NCBI RefSeq assembly: GCF_016908645.1
Contig: NZ_JAFBEH010000014.1
Span: 1-46,434 of the forward strand
Source: Streptococcus loxodontisalivarius
Lineage (GTDB): Bacteria > Bacillota > Bacilli > Lactobacillales > Streptococcaceae
Length of the DNA: 46,434 nucleotides
Reading direction: 5' to 3'
The stretch's first letter is position 1, and each line of letters opens with the position of its first letter. The notes beneath the pieces are model-generated. The model had not been told where the DNA came from. It saw only the letters and a program-made list of their open reading frames with translations, and did not search any database. Shown here piece by piece: positions 5,653 through 16,082 of this stretch. A program made the position numbers and the translations under genes.

Positions 5653-7446
5653 TTATGCCATTTCTTCTGTGTAGGCGATGATTTGATCGACTGTGTCACT
5701 GAGGAAGGTGATGGTATCAAGGAGTGGTTTTTCTGTTGAAATATCTGCACCGATAATTTTAGCAGTTTCAAGTGGTGTTTTGCTGCCACCTGATTTGAGG
5801 AAGGTCAACCATTCTTCTGCACCATTTGGATTGTTTTTGAGGTTAAGGTAGCCCGCAGTTGAGATAACCAAACCTGCAGAGTAGGTATATGAATAAAGCC
5901 CCATATAGTAGTGTGCTTGACGCATCCAAGTGAGGGCGGCATCGTCATCAATTTCGACAGCGTCGCCCCAGAATTCTGTCAGGACTTCTTTCATAAAGCT
6001 GTTGAGCTGTTCAGCACCGAATGTTCCACCATTTTCAATAAGGTCATATACTTTGCGTTGGAAGGCAGCTTCCAGCAGGTGAGTGATGAAGTTGTGGAAG
6101 TAGGTGTCCGTTAGGCGGTGGGCTAGGGCAAAGCGTTTTTGACGAGGATCGTCAAACTGATTTTCCAAGTAATCGCTGAGCAGAAGCTCGTTAAAGGTAG
6201 ATGGAGCTTCTACATAATAGGTTGACATGCCACGGTTGTAGATAGACTGATTGTTGTCTGAGAAGATAAACTGACCAGAGTGTCCGATCTCATGAATGAG
6301 GGTATAGACATCTGACATACGCCCAGTCCAACTCATGAGGACATAAGGGTGCACCTTGTAAGGGTCAGCAGCGTAGCCACCTGAATCCTTATTTTCATTG
6401 GCAGCAAAGTCAACCCAACGTTCAGTCTGATAGCGAGAAACTTCTTGACTGTATTCTTGACCAAGTGGTGCTACTGATTTCATAACCAAGTCATAGGCAT
6501 CATCGATACTGACCTGTGGATTGAGTTCCTTGTCAATATCTAATTTCCAGTCTGCGAAGGTCATTTTTTCAAGGCCATTAACTTTGGCTACGTGTTTAAG
6601 ATAGCATTGAGCAACTGGTCCAAATTCCTTCATAATCAAGTCAATTTGACGGTCAAACATGGAACGGTCAACTTCTTGTCCAGCAAGAAGATAGTCGTAA
6701 ACACTATCAAAACCACGCATATCTGCGATCAGTTTTTCTTGTTTCACTTGAGCTAGATAGGCAGCGGCAGCGGCATTTTGATGCTTACGAAGCCCAGCTG
6801 AGAAAGAACGGAAAGATTTTTCACGAACTGCAGCGTCATCGTGATTTTGGTAGAAGTTTTCATAGCTGACAAAACTGTTTTTGTAGGCCTTGCCCTCTAC
6901 CTCAAAATCATCCATGGCAAAGTCGCCAGCACGCATCTTTGTGTAGATATCATAAGGTGTCCCCATGACTTCACGAAGATTGGTTAGTGCCTTTTCAACA
7001 TCAGCTGAGAGGAAGTATTTCTTTTGGATTTTAGCCTGACGAATGGCAGAGCTAAAGTCAGGGTTGCTTTCTAAAGCATCTAAAATCTCTTGAGGAGCAT
7101 TTGTCAGAGCTGTGTCGAAAAAGCTGAGTGCAACAGCAGCCTTGGTAGCGAAGTCATCGCCAGCATTGGCAAGCTCTGCGAATTCTTCATTTGAGAAATC
7201 AGTTGTTTGGGGCATGAAAGCATAAGAATCAATATGGCTCTCTTGAATATAAATCTGCTCCAATTCATAAAGCGCAGCGGTGAAATCCTCTACTGTTTCT
7301 AAATGACCTTCATAAGTTTTTTGAAAGGCATAGACATCAGCCAGAGCTTTTTCAATGGCTAAGAGAAAGTCTTCGCGATCTTTATAAAGTGCGGTCAAAT
7401 CCCAAAGTTCATTTTCAGGGAAGGAAGCACGTGGTTTTAGTTCCAT
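5653..7446 (-). CDS. pepF: Oligoendopeptidase F (M3B family zinc peptidase)
   Basis: A 597-residue cytoplasmic zinc metallopeptidase that trims oligopeptides, the usual length for M3B PepF. The active site HEIGH is at 385-389 with the third zinc ligand E413 in YVEAPSTFNE. The N-terminal half is the helical oligopeptidase F domain (residues about 10-200), and the gluzincin core runs from about 200 to 585. Start has AAGGAG 7 bases before ATG on the minus strand. It is monocistronic, divergent from ppc and convergent with the lipoprotein gene. Confidence 0.93.
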   Translation of the reverse strand: MELKPRASFPENELWDLTALYKDREDFLLAIEKALADVYAFQKTYEGHLETVEDFTAALYELEQIYIQESHIDSYAFMPQTTDFSNEEFAELANAGDDFATKAAVALSFFDTALTNAPQEILDALESNPDFSSAIRQAKIQKKYFLSADVEKALTNLREVMGTPYDIYTKMRAGDFAMDDFEVEGKAYKNSFVSYENFYQNHDDAAVREKSFRSFSAGLRKHQNAAAAAYLAQVKQEKLIADMRGFDSVYDYLLAGQEVDRSMFDRQIDLIMKEFGPVAQCYLKHVAKVNGLEKMTFADWKLDIDKELNPQVSIDDAYDLVMKSVAPLGQEYSQEVSRYQTERWVDFAANENKDSGGYAADPYKVHPYVLMSWTGRMSDVYTLIHEIGHSGQFIFSDNNQSIYNRGMSTYYVEAPSTFNELLLSDYLENQFDDPRQKRFALAHRLTDTYFHNFITHLLEAAFQRKVYDLIENGGTFGAEQLNSFMKEVLTEFWGDAVEIDDDAALTWMRQAHYYMGLYSYTYSAGLVISTAGYLNLKNNPNGAEEWLTFLKSGGSKTPLETAKIIGADISTEKPLLDTITFLSDTVDQIIAYTEEMA

Positions 7447-7567
7447 AATAATCTCCTTTTTTGTCTTAGTTAGGTCTATTATATCAAATGGGGCTTGAAA
7501 AAATCAGAAAATTACTAAAATACTAGACAATTTCTTGGATAAAGGTTTATTTTTAAGGGAAAAAGAG

Positions 7568-7573
7568 TATAAT
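7568..7573 (+). promoter_or_regulatory. -10 element of the ppc promoter
   Basis: Perfect TATAAT about 36 bases before the chosen start. The best -35 candidate at a legal distance (TTTATT, 7546-7551) is weak. Confidence 0.45.
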
Positions 7574-7608
7574 GGAGGGTATAACATACAAAGACAGGAG
7601 TGGCTTTT

Positions 7609-10305
7609 GTGACTATCAAAAAACTAGAGAGTAACAGTAATAAAGATGTCATCGAAGAAGAAGTGTCAATTCTGACGACTCTTCTCGAAGAGACAACCCG
7701 CAACATGATCGGTGATGAGGCATTTAGTATTATCACTGACCTTACTGAGCTATCAGCTAAGCAGAATTATCAAGTTCTAGAAGAAAAAATTTCTCAATTG
7801 AGCAATGAAGAAATGGTTGTGATTTCACGTTATTTCTCCATCCTGCCGCTTTTGATTAATATTTCAGAAGACGTTGACCTTGCTTATGAAGTTAACTACC
7901 AAAATAATGTTGGTAAGGACTATCTTGGTAAATTGTCAACAACTATTGATGTGGTAGCAGGAAACGAAAATGCTGCTGAGATTCTTGAAAATATCAATGT
8001 TGTTCCCGTCTTGACTGCCCACCCAACGCAGGTGCAACGTAAGACCATGCTTGGCTTGACGAACGAGATTCATGTATTGCTTCGTAAATATCGAGACGTT
8101 AAACAAGGACTTGTTAATAAGGACAAGTGGCATGCAGATCTTCGTCGTCAGGTTGAGCTTATCATGCAAACTGACATTATTCGTGAGAAAAAACTCAAGG
8201 TTAAAAACGAGATTACCAATGTCACTGAGTATTACCACACATCGCTTATAAAAGCCATTACAAGTCTTGTGACTGAGTATAAAAAATTGGCTAGTGCCAA
8301 AGGTATTGAATTGACTAATCCAAAACCAATTACAATGGGAATGTGGATTGGTGGTGACCGTGATGGTAATCCATTTGTTACAGCGGAAACTCTTCGTCTA
8401 TCATCAACAACTCAAGGTGAAGTTATTCTAAGTTACTATCTTGAGAAAATTGATAGTCTTTACGGCTCATTCTCAATGTCAAGTACTCTTGTTGATGCGA
8501 CAGATGAGCTTAAAGCCTTGGCTAACTTGTCAACGGATACTTCTGAATTCCGTGAGAAAGAGCTTTACCGTAAGGCTCTCAACTACATTGAAACAAAGCT
8601 TGGTAACACTTTGACTTACATCACAGAAGATAAAAAAGTGGAACCTCGTTATGTTCGCGCCAACGATTTTAAGGCTGATCTTGAAGTCATCAAGGCATCA
8701 CTTCTTGCAAACCGTGGTGATTCACTGCTTAATGGTGATTTTGCGGAGCTCTTGCAGGCGGTAGAAATCTTTGGTTTCTACTTGGCAAGTATCGATATGC
8801 GTCAGGATTCAAGCGTTCAAGAAGCCTGCGTCGCAGAATTGCTCAAAGCAGCTAATATTGAGTCAGATTATTCAAATCTATCTGAAGAAGATAAATGTCA
8901 AGTTCTCTTGAAACAGCTCTTGGAAGATCCTCGTATCCTTTCAGCAACTCATGTTGAAAAATCAGAAGAACTTCAAAAAGAATTGGCTATCTATCAAGCA
9001 GCTCGTGAGATGAAAGATAAGATGGGTGAGGAAATCATCAAACAACACATCATCTCTCACACAGAGACTGTTTCGGATATGCTTGAACTTGCCATCATGC
9101 TCAAAGAAGTTGGCTTGGTTGATAATGAAAAAGCGCGTGTTCAGATTGTTCCACTTTTTGAAACTATCGAAGACTTGGACAATGCTGCTGAAATCATGAC
9201 AGCCTACCTTCAATTGCCAATCGTTCAAAAATGGATTGCAGCTAACAAAGGCTATCAAGAGATCATGTTGGGTTACTCAGACTCTAACAAGGACGGTGGT
9301 TACCTCTCATCAGGTTGGACCCTCTATAAAGCTCAAAATGAGTTGACTAAGATTGGTGAAGACCACGGTGTTAAGATTACCTTCTTCCACGGTCGTGGTG
9401 GTACTGTCGGTCGTGGTGGTGGCCCATCTTATGACGCTATTACTTCTCAACCATTCGGTTCAATCAAAGATCGCATCCGCTTGACAGAACAAGGGGAAGT
9501 TATCGGAAATAAATTTGGTAACAAAGATGCAGCCTATTACAATCTTGAAATGTTGATTTCGGCTACACTTGACCGTATGGTAACACGCATGATTGTTGAT
9601 CCTAACAAGATTGATGGCTACCGAGCAATTATGGACGGTATCGTAGCAGATTCAAATGTTATCTACCGTGATTTAGTCTTTGGAAACCCTCATTTCTATG
9701 ATTATTTCTTTGAAGCAAGTCCAATCAAAGAGGTTTCAAGTCTTAATATCGGTTCACGACCAGCTGCTCGTAAGACCATCACTGAAATTTCAGGACTTCG
9801 TGCCATTCCTTGGGTATTCTCATGGTCACAAAACCGTGTCATGTTCCCAGGTTGGTATGGTGTTGGCTCATCCTTCAAGAACTTTATTGATCAAGATGTG
9901 TCAAACCTTGCCAAACTTCAAAATATGTACCAAACATGGCCATTCTTCCGTTCACTCTTGTCAAACGTGGACATGGTCTTGTCTAAGTCAAATATGAACA
10001 TCGCCTTCCAGTATGCTCAGATGGCTGAGTCAGAAGAAGTACGTGATGTCTTCTATACCATCCTTGATGAATGGCAATTGACTAAGAATGTCATCCTTTC
10101 AATTGAACAAAATGAAGAATTGCTAGAAGAACTTCCAACTTTGAAAGCAAGTTTGGATTATCGTTTACCATACTTCAACGTTTTGAACTATATCCAGATT
10201 GAATTGATTAAACGTCTGCGTCGAGGTGAAGTGACAGAGGATTACGAAAAACTCATCCACATCACCATCAACGGTATTGCAACTGGATTGCGTAACTCAG
10301 GCTAA
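7609..10305 (+). CDS. ppc: Phosphoenolpyruvate carboxylase
   Basis: An 898-residue enzyme that carboxylates phosphoenolpyruvate to oxaloacetate, feeding aspartate and glutamate synthesis in a cell without a full citric acid cycle. Signatures: TAHPTQVQR (catalytic histidine near residue 138), [13 protein letters not shown] near 244-256, [11 protein letters not shown] near 553-563, the glycine loop [13 protein letters not shown] near 592-604, and the family C-terminus RNSG. The gene starts with GTG at 7609 rather than GTG at 7600, because the ribosome site CAGGAG (7595-7600) would overlap the earlier codon. It is followed by a terminator and then ftsW, an arrangement conserved in streptococci. 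Confidence 0.97.
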   Translation: MTIKKLESNSNKDVIEEEVSILTTLLEETTRNMIGDEAFSIITDLTELSAKQNYQVLEEKISQLSNEEMVVISRYFSILPLLINISEDVDLAYEVNYQNNVGKDYLGKLSTTIDVVAGNENAAEILENINVVPVLTAHPTQVQRKTMLGLTNEIHVLLRKYRDVKQGLVNKDKWHADLRRQVELIMQTDIIREKKLKVKNEITNVTEYYHTSLIKAITSLVTEYKKLASAKGIELTNPKPITMGMWIGGDRDGNPFVTAETLRLSSTTQGEVILSYYLEKIDSLYGSFSMSSTLVDATDELKALANLSTDTSEFREKELYRKALNYIETKLGNTLTYITEDKKVEPRYVRANDFKADLEVIKASLLANRGDSLLNGDFAELLQAVEIFGFYLASIDMRQDSSVQEACVAELLKAANIESDYSNLSEEDKCQVLLKQLLEDPRILSATHVEKSEELQKELAIYQAAREMKDKMGEEIIKQHIISHTETVSDMLELAIMLKEVGLVDNEKARVQIVPLFETIEDLDNAAEIMTAYLQLPIVQKWIAANKGYQEIMLGYSDSNKDGGYLSSGWTLYKAQNELTKIGEDHGVKITFFHGRGGTVGRGGGPSYDAITSQPFGSIKDRIRLTEQGEVIGNKFGNKDAAYYNLEMLISATLDRMVTRMIVDPNKIDGYRAIMDGIVADSNVIYRDLVFGNPHFYDYFFEASPIKEVSSLNIGSRPAARKTITEISGLRAIPWVFSWSQNRVMFPGWYGVGSSFKNFIDQDVSNLAKLQNMYQTWPFFRSLLSNVDMVLSKSNMNIAFQYAQMAESEEVRDVFYTILDEWQLTKNVILSIEQNEELLEELPTLKASLDYRLPYFNVLNYIQIELIKRLRRGEVTEDYEKLIHITINGIATGLRNSG

Positions 10306-10316
10306 TCATATTGAGT

Positions 10317-10349
10317 AAGAACCCATAAATTGGGTTCTTGCTTTTTTTT
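10317..10349 (+). terminator. ppc terminator
   Basis: AAGAACCCA (10317-10325) pairs with TGGGTTCTT (10331-10339), followed by GC and eight Ts. Confidence 0.9.
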
Positions 10350-10362
10350 AGCTAATAAAGAT

Positions 10363-10370
10363 GGTATAAT
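10363..10370 (+). promoter_or_regulatory. Extended -10 promoter of ftsW
   Basis: TGGTATAAT gives the TGn extension and a perfect -10; no good -35 at 17 bases. The leader to the start codon is about 60 bases. Confidence 0.5.
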
Positions 10371-10437
10371 AGGGCGATTAGTCAAAATTTAAGGAAGTTT
10401 ATCTCCTTAAATCACTTTTAAGACAAAGAAGATTATC

Positions 10438-11664
10438 ATGAATTTAGAAAAAAAACACCTACTTAATTATTCCATCTTGATACCCTATCTGATTATGTCA
10501 GTGCTGGGTTTGATTGTGATCTACTCAACGACTAGCGCAAGTTTGATTCAATATGGTATGAACCCCTTTCGTTCTGTTATCAACCAAGGTCTCTTCTGGA
10601 TAGTCAGTCTTGTAGCGATTGCTTTTATTTATAAGCTTCGCTTGGACTTTCTAAAGAAAGAAAAGTTACTAACTCTGGTGATATTCATAGAGATTATCCT
10701 TCTGATAATCGCCAAGTTCTTCACCCAGGAAGTCAATGGTGCCAATGGTTGGATTGTTCTGGGGCCTCTTAGTTTCCAGCCTGCTGAGTACCTCAAGGTT
10801 ATCATCGTCTGGATGATGGCTCTGACCTTTTCTAAGTGGCAGGAAGATATCAAAACCTATGACTACCAAGCCATTTTAAGGGGGCATCTGTTCCCGAGAA
10901 AATTCAACGATTGGCGTGTTTATGCCATTATCTTGATTCTTCTGGTTGCAGCTCAGCCCGATTTGGGAAATGCCTCAATCATCGTATTGACTGCTATTAC
11001 CATGTTCTTGGTTAGTGGAGTTGGTTACCGTTGGTTTTCAGCTGTGCTGACATTGATTGTTGGTGTGTCAGGAGCCTTTATTGGATTGACAGCATTAGTA
11101 GGGGTTGATAATATGGCCAAGGTGCCCGTCTTTGGTTATGTTGCCAAACGTTTCAGTGCCTACTTTAATCCATTTAAGGATTTGACGGACTCAGGTCACC
11201 AGCTAGCCAACTCTTACTATGCTATGAGTAATGGAGGTTGGTTTGGTCGAGGACTTGGAAATTCGATTGAAAAACTCGGCTACCTACCAGAATCAACAAC
11301 AGACTTCGTTTTCTCAATTGTCATTGAAGAGTTAGGTTTGATCGGTGCGGTCTTTATATTAGCGCTTGTATTCTTCCTTATTCTACGAATCATGTTGGTT
11401 GGAATCAAGGCAAAAGATCCCTTTAATTCAATGATGGCGCTGGGTGTCGGAAGCATGATGCTCATGCAGGTTTTTGTTAATATCGGAGGAATTTCTGGTG
11501 TTATCCCTTCAACAGGGGTTACCTTCCCCTTCCTGTCACAAGGGGGAAATTCTCTCCTAGTTCTCTCAATCGCTATCGCATTTGTACTCAATATTGATGC
11601 CAATGAAAAACGAGAGGAAATTCTCAGAGAAGCACAAGTCTTAATGGATACAGATCAGGTCTAG
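10438..11664 (+). CDS. ftsW: FtsW peptidoglycan glycosyltransferase (SEDS family)
   Basis: A 408-residue polytopic membrane protein with about ten membrane segments. FtsW is the SEDS-family glycan polymerase that works at the division septum together with a class B penicillin-binding protein. Family marks include AAQPDLGNASI near residues 175-185 (with the catalytic aspartate), SGHQLANSYYAMSNGGWFGR near 262-281 and the FVNIGGISGVIPSTG block near 350-365 before FPFLSQGG. The identity FtsW rather than RodA is favoured by the neighbouring ppc gene, the arrangement I know from streptococci. The stop codon lies inside the stem of the terminator. The ribosome site is weak (AAGAAG). Confidence 0.92.
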   Translation: MNLEKKHLLNYSILIPYLIMSVLGLIVIYSTTSASLIQYGMNPFRSVINQGLFWIVSLVAIAFIYKLRLDFLKKEKLLTLVIFIEIILLIIAKFFTQEVNGANGWIVLGPLSFQPAEYLKVIIVWMMALTFSKWQEDIKTYDYQAILRGHLFPRKFNDWRVYAIILILLVAAQPDLGNASIIVLTAITMFLVSGVGYRWFSAVLTLIVGVSGAFIGLTALVGVDNMAKVPVFGYVAKRFSAYFNPFKDLTDSGHQLANSYYAMSNGGWFGRGLGNSIEKLGYLPESTTDFVFSIVIEELGLIGAVFILALVFFLILRIMLVGIKAKDPFNSMMALGVGSMMLMQVFVNIGGISGVIPSTGVTFPFLSQGGNSLLVLSIAIAFVLNIDANEKREEILREAQVLMDTDQV

Positions 11665-11688
11665 GCAAAATGCCTAGCCTTTTCTTTT
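11661..11688 (+). terminator. ftsW terminator
   Basis: CTAGGCA (11661-11667) pairs with TGCCTAG (11671-11677) with a three-base loop AAA; T-rich tail. The stop TAG is part of the stem. Confidence 0.8.
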
Positions 11689-11697
11689 GTCAAAAAG

Positions 11698-11724
11698 TGT
11701 AACCAAATAAGGAGTAAATTCGTT
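11698..11724 (+). promoter_or_regulatory. ECF-sigma-type promoter in front of the sigma remnant
   Basis: TGTAAC (11698-11703), 17 bases, CGTT (11721-11724). The spacing and the AAC/CG pair are those of extracytoplasmic-function sigma promoters (compare TGTAAC-N17-CGAC for SigX of Bacillus). An overlapping TATACT at 11724-11729 could act as a sigma-A -10. ECF sigma genes usually activate themselves, which fits the remnant directly downstream. Confidence 0.6.
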
Positions 11725-11743
11725 ATACTAGTGAAAAAGGGAG

Positions 11744-11911
11744 GTGATCAGGATAGAACTGGATTTATATGAAAAAGAATTAGTTGCCTATGCCGAGGAG
11801 ATTAGCTTTTATCTGAAAAAATCAGGTGCTCAAAAAGAGATAGCACAGGATGTGAGTCAGGATATCTTGCTGCGCCTGCTAGAAAGCGATATCCTATGGA
11901 AATCTCTATAA
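11744..11911 (+). pseudogene. 5' remnant of an ECF sigma factor gene
   Basis: About 50 codons can be read in one frame to a stop at 11909-11911. The translation contains AYAEEISFYLKKSGAQ and then IAQDVSQDILLRLLESD, which look like region 2 of a sigma-70/ECF factor (an intact factor has roughly 160-180 residues). After ESDIL the reading frame is lost. A strong GGGAGG precedes it, but the codon at the right distance is ATA (11753); the GTG at 11744 overlaps the ribosome site, so even the start may be damaged. It is preceded by an ECF-type promoter and joined directly to the 3' part of an anti-sigma gene. Non-functional as a sigma factor (inference). Confidence 0.65.
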
Positions 11912-12470
11912 ATCCCCTCTTTTTTACAATATCAACCACGACTATTCAAAAGAAGGTCAATATCAGATTAGCCAGGACATCGACCTCCTCCCCCAGATGA
12001 CAGATCAAGCAGTAGAAGTGGCAGTCACTTTTGATAAAGCTTACACGATTAAAGAAATAGCAGAGCTGGTACCAGATAATCTTATGATTAATTGGTATTG
12101 GATTGGAAGTAGCAGTAATTATGATACCGCAGAGCTAACAGCAGATGCTCAACTTGGTTTAACAGCCTATGATGGGACTGAACCAAGTCAGTCTGACCTC
12201 GAAACTTTCAAAGAAAATCTAAATTCAGCCCTTTCAAAAGGCTATCTTGACCGAACTTACGATAGAGATAGTGATATCTCACTGAACCTTGTTGATGATG
12301 CGAGAACCTACCTTGAAACCAGTGATAGTCAGGAAAAGATGACCTTCTCTGGCCTTATCTTGACTGGGCGAGCAGAAAACTTTAAATCGCTTCAAAATGC
12401 CAGTTGGATTTTCGGATCTAATCTCGGACAAAGCGTGATAATTCAACCATATCACACCTTAAGCAAATAA
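11892..12470 (+). pseudogene. 3' remnant of an anti-sigma factor gene (Sigma_reg_C-like domain)
   Basis: The open frame that holds ATG 11997 continues upstream without stop to about 11892 and reads SPLFYNINHDYSKEG, then DLLPQMTDQAVEVAV, FDKAYTIKEIAELVP and NLMINWYWIGSSSNY. This is the pattern of the C-terminal sensor domain of streptococcal/bacillary anti-sigma proteins (Pfam Sigma_reg_C). The N-terminal sigma-binding part and membrane segment are missing, and the upstream end abuts the truncated sigma gene one base out of frame. ATG 11997 could still give a 157-residue soluble protein, but no ribosome site precedes it. I treat it as a relic; a retained stand-alone domain cannot be excluded. 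Confidence 0.65.
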
Positions 12471-12498
12471 AGAAATCTTGAAAATCTGTGTAAAATGC

Positions 12499-12526
12499 TT
12501 GCAATTCTATGACAATTTGATAGAAT
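12499..12526 (+). promoter_or_regulatory. tuf promoter
   Basis: TTGCAA (12499-12504), 16 bases, TAGAAT (12521-12526), about 70 bases before the tuf start, in line with the need for strong expression. Confidence 0.6.
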
Positions 12527-12598
12527 AGTAGAGTAAAGTTAGACTGTATTGCCTACCGTCTATCTATAAAATATATTTTATTGGAGGCTTTTCCTAAA

Positions 12599-13795
<1,197 letters not shown>

Positions 13796-13815
13796 GAAAT
13801 TAAGTTCCCAATAGC

Positions 13816-13865
13816 AATTATTCGTCAGACAATAATTGTAAAGAGTCTCGTAAGAGGCTCTTTTT
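13816..13865 (+). terminator. tuf terminator with an extra upstream dyad
   Basis: The terminator stem AGAGTCTC/GAGGCTCT (13842-13859, one G-U) is followed by five or more Ts. Just before it lies a second inverted repeat, CAATTATT/AATAATTG (13816-13839). Confidence 0.75.
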
Positions 13866-13908
13866 GTTTGTGAAAATGATACTTTGTCTTTAAAAGCTAG
13901 TCAAAATA

Positions 13909-13917
13909 TGATAGAAT
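13909..13917 (+). promoter_or_regulatory. Extended -10 promoter of tpiA
   Basis: TGATAGAAT (13909-13917) gives TGn plus TAGAAT, 36 bases before the start. No good -35 at standard spacing. Confidence 0.5.
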
Positions 13918-13952
13918 AAGATGTAAAATAAATTAAAGAAGAGGTATGTGAA

Positions 13953-14711
13953 ATGTCACGTAAACCATTTATCGCTGGTAACTGGAAAATGAACAAAAAT
14001 CCAGAAGAAGCAAAAGCATTCATCGAAGCAGTAGCTTCTAAATTACCATCATCAGAACTTGTTGAAGCAGGTATCGCTGCACCAGCACTTACTTTGTCAA
14101 CAGTTCTTGAAGCAGCTAAAGGTTCAGAACTTAAAGTTGCTGCACAAAACAGCTACTTCGAAAACGAAGGTGCCTTCACTGGTGAAAACAGCCCTAAAGT
14201 TTTGGCTGAAATGGGTACAGACTACGTTGTTATCGGTCACTCAGAACGTCGTGACTACTTCCACGAAACTGACGAAGATATCAACAAAAAAGCAAAAGCA
14301 ATCTTTGCTAACGGTTTGACTCCAATCATCTGTTGTGGTGAATCTCTTGAAACTTACGAAGCTGGTAAAGCAGTTGAATTCGTAGGTGCTCAAGTTTCAG
14401 CAGCTCTTGCAGGTTTGTCAGAAGAGCAAGTATCATCACTTGTTATCGCTTACGAACCAATCTGGGCTATCGGTACTGGTAAATCAGCTACTCAAGATGA
14501 CGCACAAAACATGTGTAAAGCAGTTCGTGACGTTGTTGCAGCAGACTTCGGTCAAGCAGTTGCTGACAAAGTTCGTGTTCAATACGGTGGTTCAGTTAAA
14601 CCTGAAAACGTTGCAGAATACATGGCTTGCCCAGACGTTGACGGTGCTCTTGTAGGTGGTGCTTCACTTGAAGCAGAAAGCTTCCTTGCATTGTTGGACT
14701 TCGTTAAATAA
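13953..14711 (+). CDS. tpiA: Triosephosphate isomerase
   Basis: A 252-residue glycolytic enzyme that interconverts dihydroxyacetone phosphate and glyceraldehyde 3-phosphate. Active-site residues are visible: K12 in NWKMN, H96 in VIGHSERR, E168 in [11 protein letters not shown], with the flexible loop 6 at about 169-180, and the phosphate-binding YGGSVKP near 211-217. Length is normal. Codon bias is high, like tuf. It has its own promoter and terminator. Confidence 0.98.
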   Translation: MSRKPFIAGNWKMNKNPEEAKAFIEAVASKLPSSELVEAGIAAPALTLSTVLEAAKGSELKVAAQNSYFENEGAFTGENSPKVLAEMGTDYVVIGHSERRDYFHETDEDINKKAKAIFANGLTPIICCGESLETYEAGKAVEFVGAQVSAALAGLSEEQVSSLVIAYEPIWAIGTGKSATQDDAQNMCKAVRDVVAADFGQAVADKVRVQYGGSVKPENVAEYMACPDVDGALVGGASLEAESFLALLDFVK

Positions 14712-14732
14712 TAAGAGACTAAGTCATTAAAG

Positions 14733-14757
14733 GATCGAGTTTTACTCGGTCTTTTTT
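14733..14757 (+). terminator. tpiA terminator
   Basis: GATCGAG/CTCGGTC 7-bp stem (one G-U) with loop TTTTA, followed by six Ts. Confidence 0.8.
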
Positions 14758-14796
14758 GCTTTCAATTTTCTAACTTAATCATGGAATTTGAAAAAG

Positions 14797-14845
14797 AAGA
14801 TACGAAAAAAAGTCTGGAGATTAATCCAGACTTTTTTCGTATCTT
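14797..14845. terminator. Long bidirectional terminator between tpiA and the MurMN-like gene
   Basis: Arms 14797-14817 and 14826-14845 pair over about 20 bp with a one-A bulge; each arm has a poly-A or poly-T tract, so it can end transcription on either strand. On the minus strand it follows the MurMN-like gene. Confidence 0.75.
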
Positions 14846-14864
14846 GCAAAAGCGTTGTTCTCTT

Positions 14865-16082
14865 TTAGTGGTTGCTTCGCAATTTTTTGCGCATATCATA
14901 GGCCCATGTTGAGAGTTTGTAGAGGACTTTGTTAACTGGGATGTTAAATTCTCCGATATACTCTTCAATCATTGGGTTGAAGTTTGATTTGAATTTTGTC
15001 AAGCCGTCATCAAGTGTTCCTTCAACACCACCCATATTTGCCCAGATGATGTCATCGTTAAAGGCATCTTCAAAGACTTTTGGATAGAGTGAGTATTGTG
15101 GATAGAATTTTTTAAATTCGTCATTCATACCAGCGTAGAGCATTTCCATAACATTTCCGAAACGAACTGACAGGATACCTGCGATAATAAGCTCGTCAGG
15201 GTATTTTTCAACAAATTCTTCAAATTCTGTAATGTACTTGCTGACAGAATTTTTTTGTTGAGTTAGTTTTGTTAGACGTTTCTTTTGATGTTCTTCAGTT
15301 TCAGAAAGGTCTTTTTCAATCTGAGCGAGTTGCTCTTTATATTCTTCCAAACGTTTTGACAAGTTAACTTTTGCCAAATGAAGGTAGGCATCATCACCAT
15401 AGATTTCCATCATTTTTTTGAAGTAGTCATGGTTACGAAGGGCAACACCTTTACGACTTTCAGTCAAGGCAACGACATCAGCGAATGCTTGGACATCAGA
15501 TAAATTACCACGGCTGGTTACAACGCCACGAGTATTGGCATCCTTCATCAGACGTTTGGTATGCTTAGGGAAGGTCGCAGTCATATCAGCTTGTGTGTAA
15601 ACATTAGCCTGGAAACGTGGCTGGATACTTTGGGCGATTTCCATAGTACGACCAGTCCACTCAGCGCCATTTTCTTCGAGATTTTTGAGCTTAGCTAGTG
15701 TTTCAGTGATTTCTTCAGTCTCTTCACCGATGTGATACTGTTTCAATAGCAGAGCAGGGTCAAATTTAATGAAGAGGGCACGCTTAGTCTTACCAAACTT
15801 TTTGAGAGAAGAAATGACGAAAGCAACATCTTCAGCTTTGCTATAATCCATAATGGGACCACGTGGGATATAGAGCATGGTCATTCCGAGTGGCAGAGCT
15901 TTGATAAGGACAGAAGCAGAAGCGATGAGTTGACCATCCTTGTAAAATCCAAGACGTTCATTGCCCCAGTTATCTTTGACTTGTGCCCAGTCAGAGCTTT
16001 GCAAAAGGTTAGTTTGGTCGCTGGCCTTGGCAAAGTTATCGTGTTCTTCTTTAGAAATACCGACCTTGTAAGTGTATGTCAT
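14865..16082 (-). CDS. FemABX-family peptidoglycan branching enzyme (MurM/MurN type)
   Basis: A 405-residue enzyme of the Fem/MurMN family, which uses aminoacyl-tRNA to add the cross-bridge amino acid to the lipid II stem peptide. Two acetyltransferase-like subdomains flank a charged coiled coil at about 241-292 (LEEYKEQLAQIEKDLSE region), the helical arm typical of FemA/FemX. YIPRGPIMDY at 71-80 is a family hallmark. The start is ATG 16082, overlapping the stop of the HAD gene by one base (TAATG), so translation is coupled; the longer frame from 16097 lies wholly within the HAD gene. Whether it is MurM-like (first residue) or MurN-like (second residue) cannot be told, and only one such gene is present here. 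Confidence 0.85.
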   Translation of the reverse strand: MTYTYKVGISKEEHDNFAKASDQTNLLQSSDWAQVKDNWGNERLGFYKDGQLIASASVLIKALPLGMTMLYIPRGPIMDYSKAEDVAFVISSLKKFGKTKRALFIKFDPALLLKQYHIGEETEEITETLAKLKNLEENGAEWTGRTMEIAQSIQPRFQANVYTQADMTATFPKHTKRLMKDANTRGVVTSRGNLSDVQAFADVVALTESRKGVALRNHDYFKKMMEIYGDDAYLHLAKVNLSKRLEEYKEQLAQIEKDLSETEEHQKKRLTKLTQQKNSVSKYITEFEEFVEKYPDELIIAGILSVRFGNVMEMLYAGMNDEFKKFYPQYSLYPKVFEDAFNDDIIWANMGGVEGTLDDGLTKFKSNFNPMIEEYIGEFNIPVNKVLYKLSTWAYDMRKKLRSNH

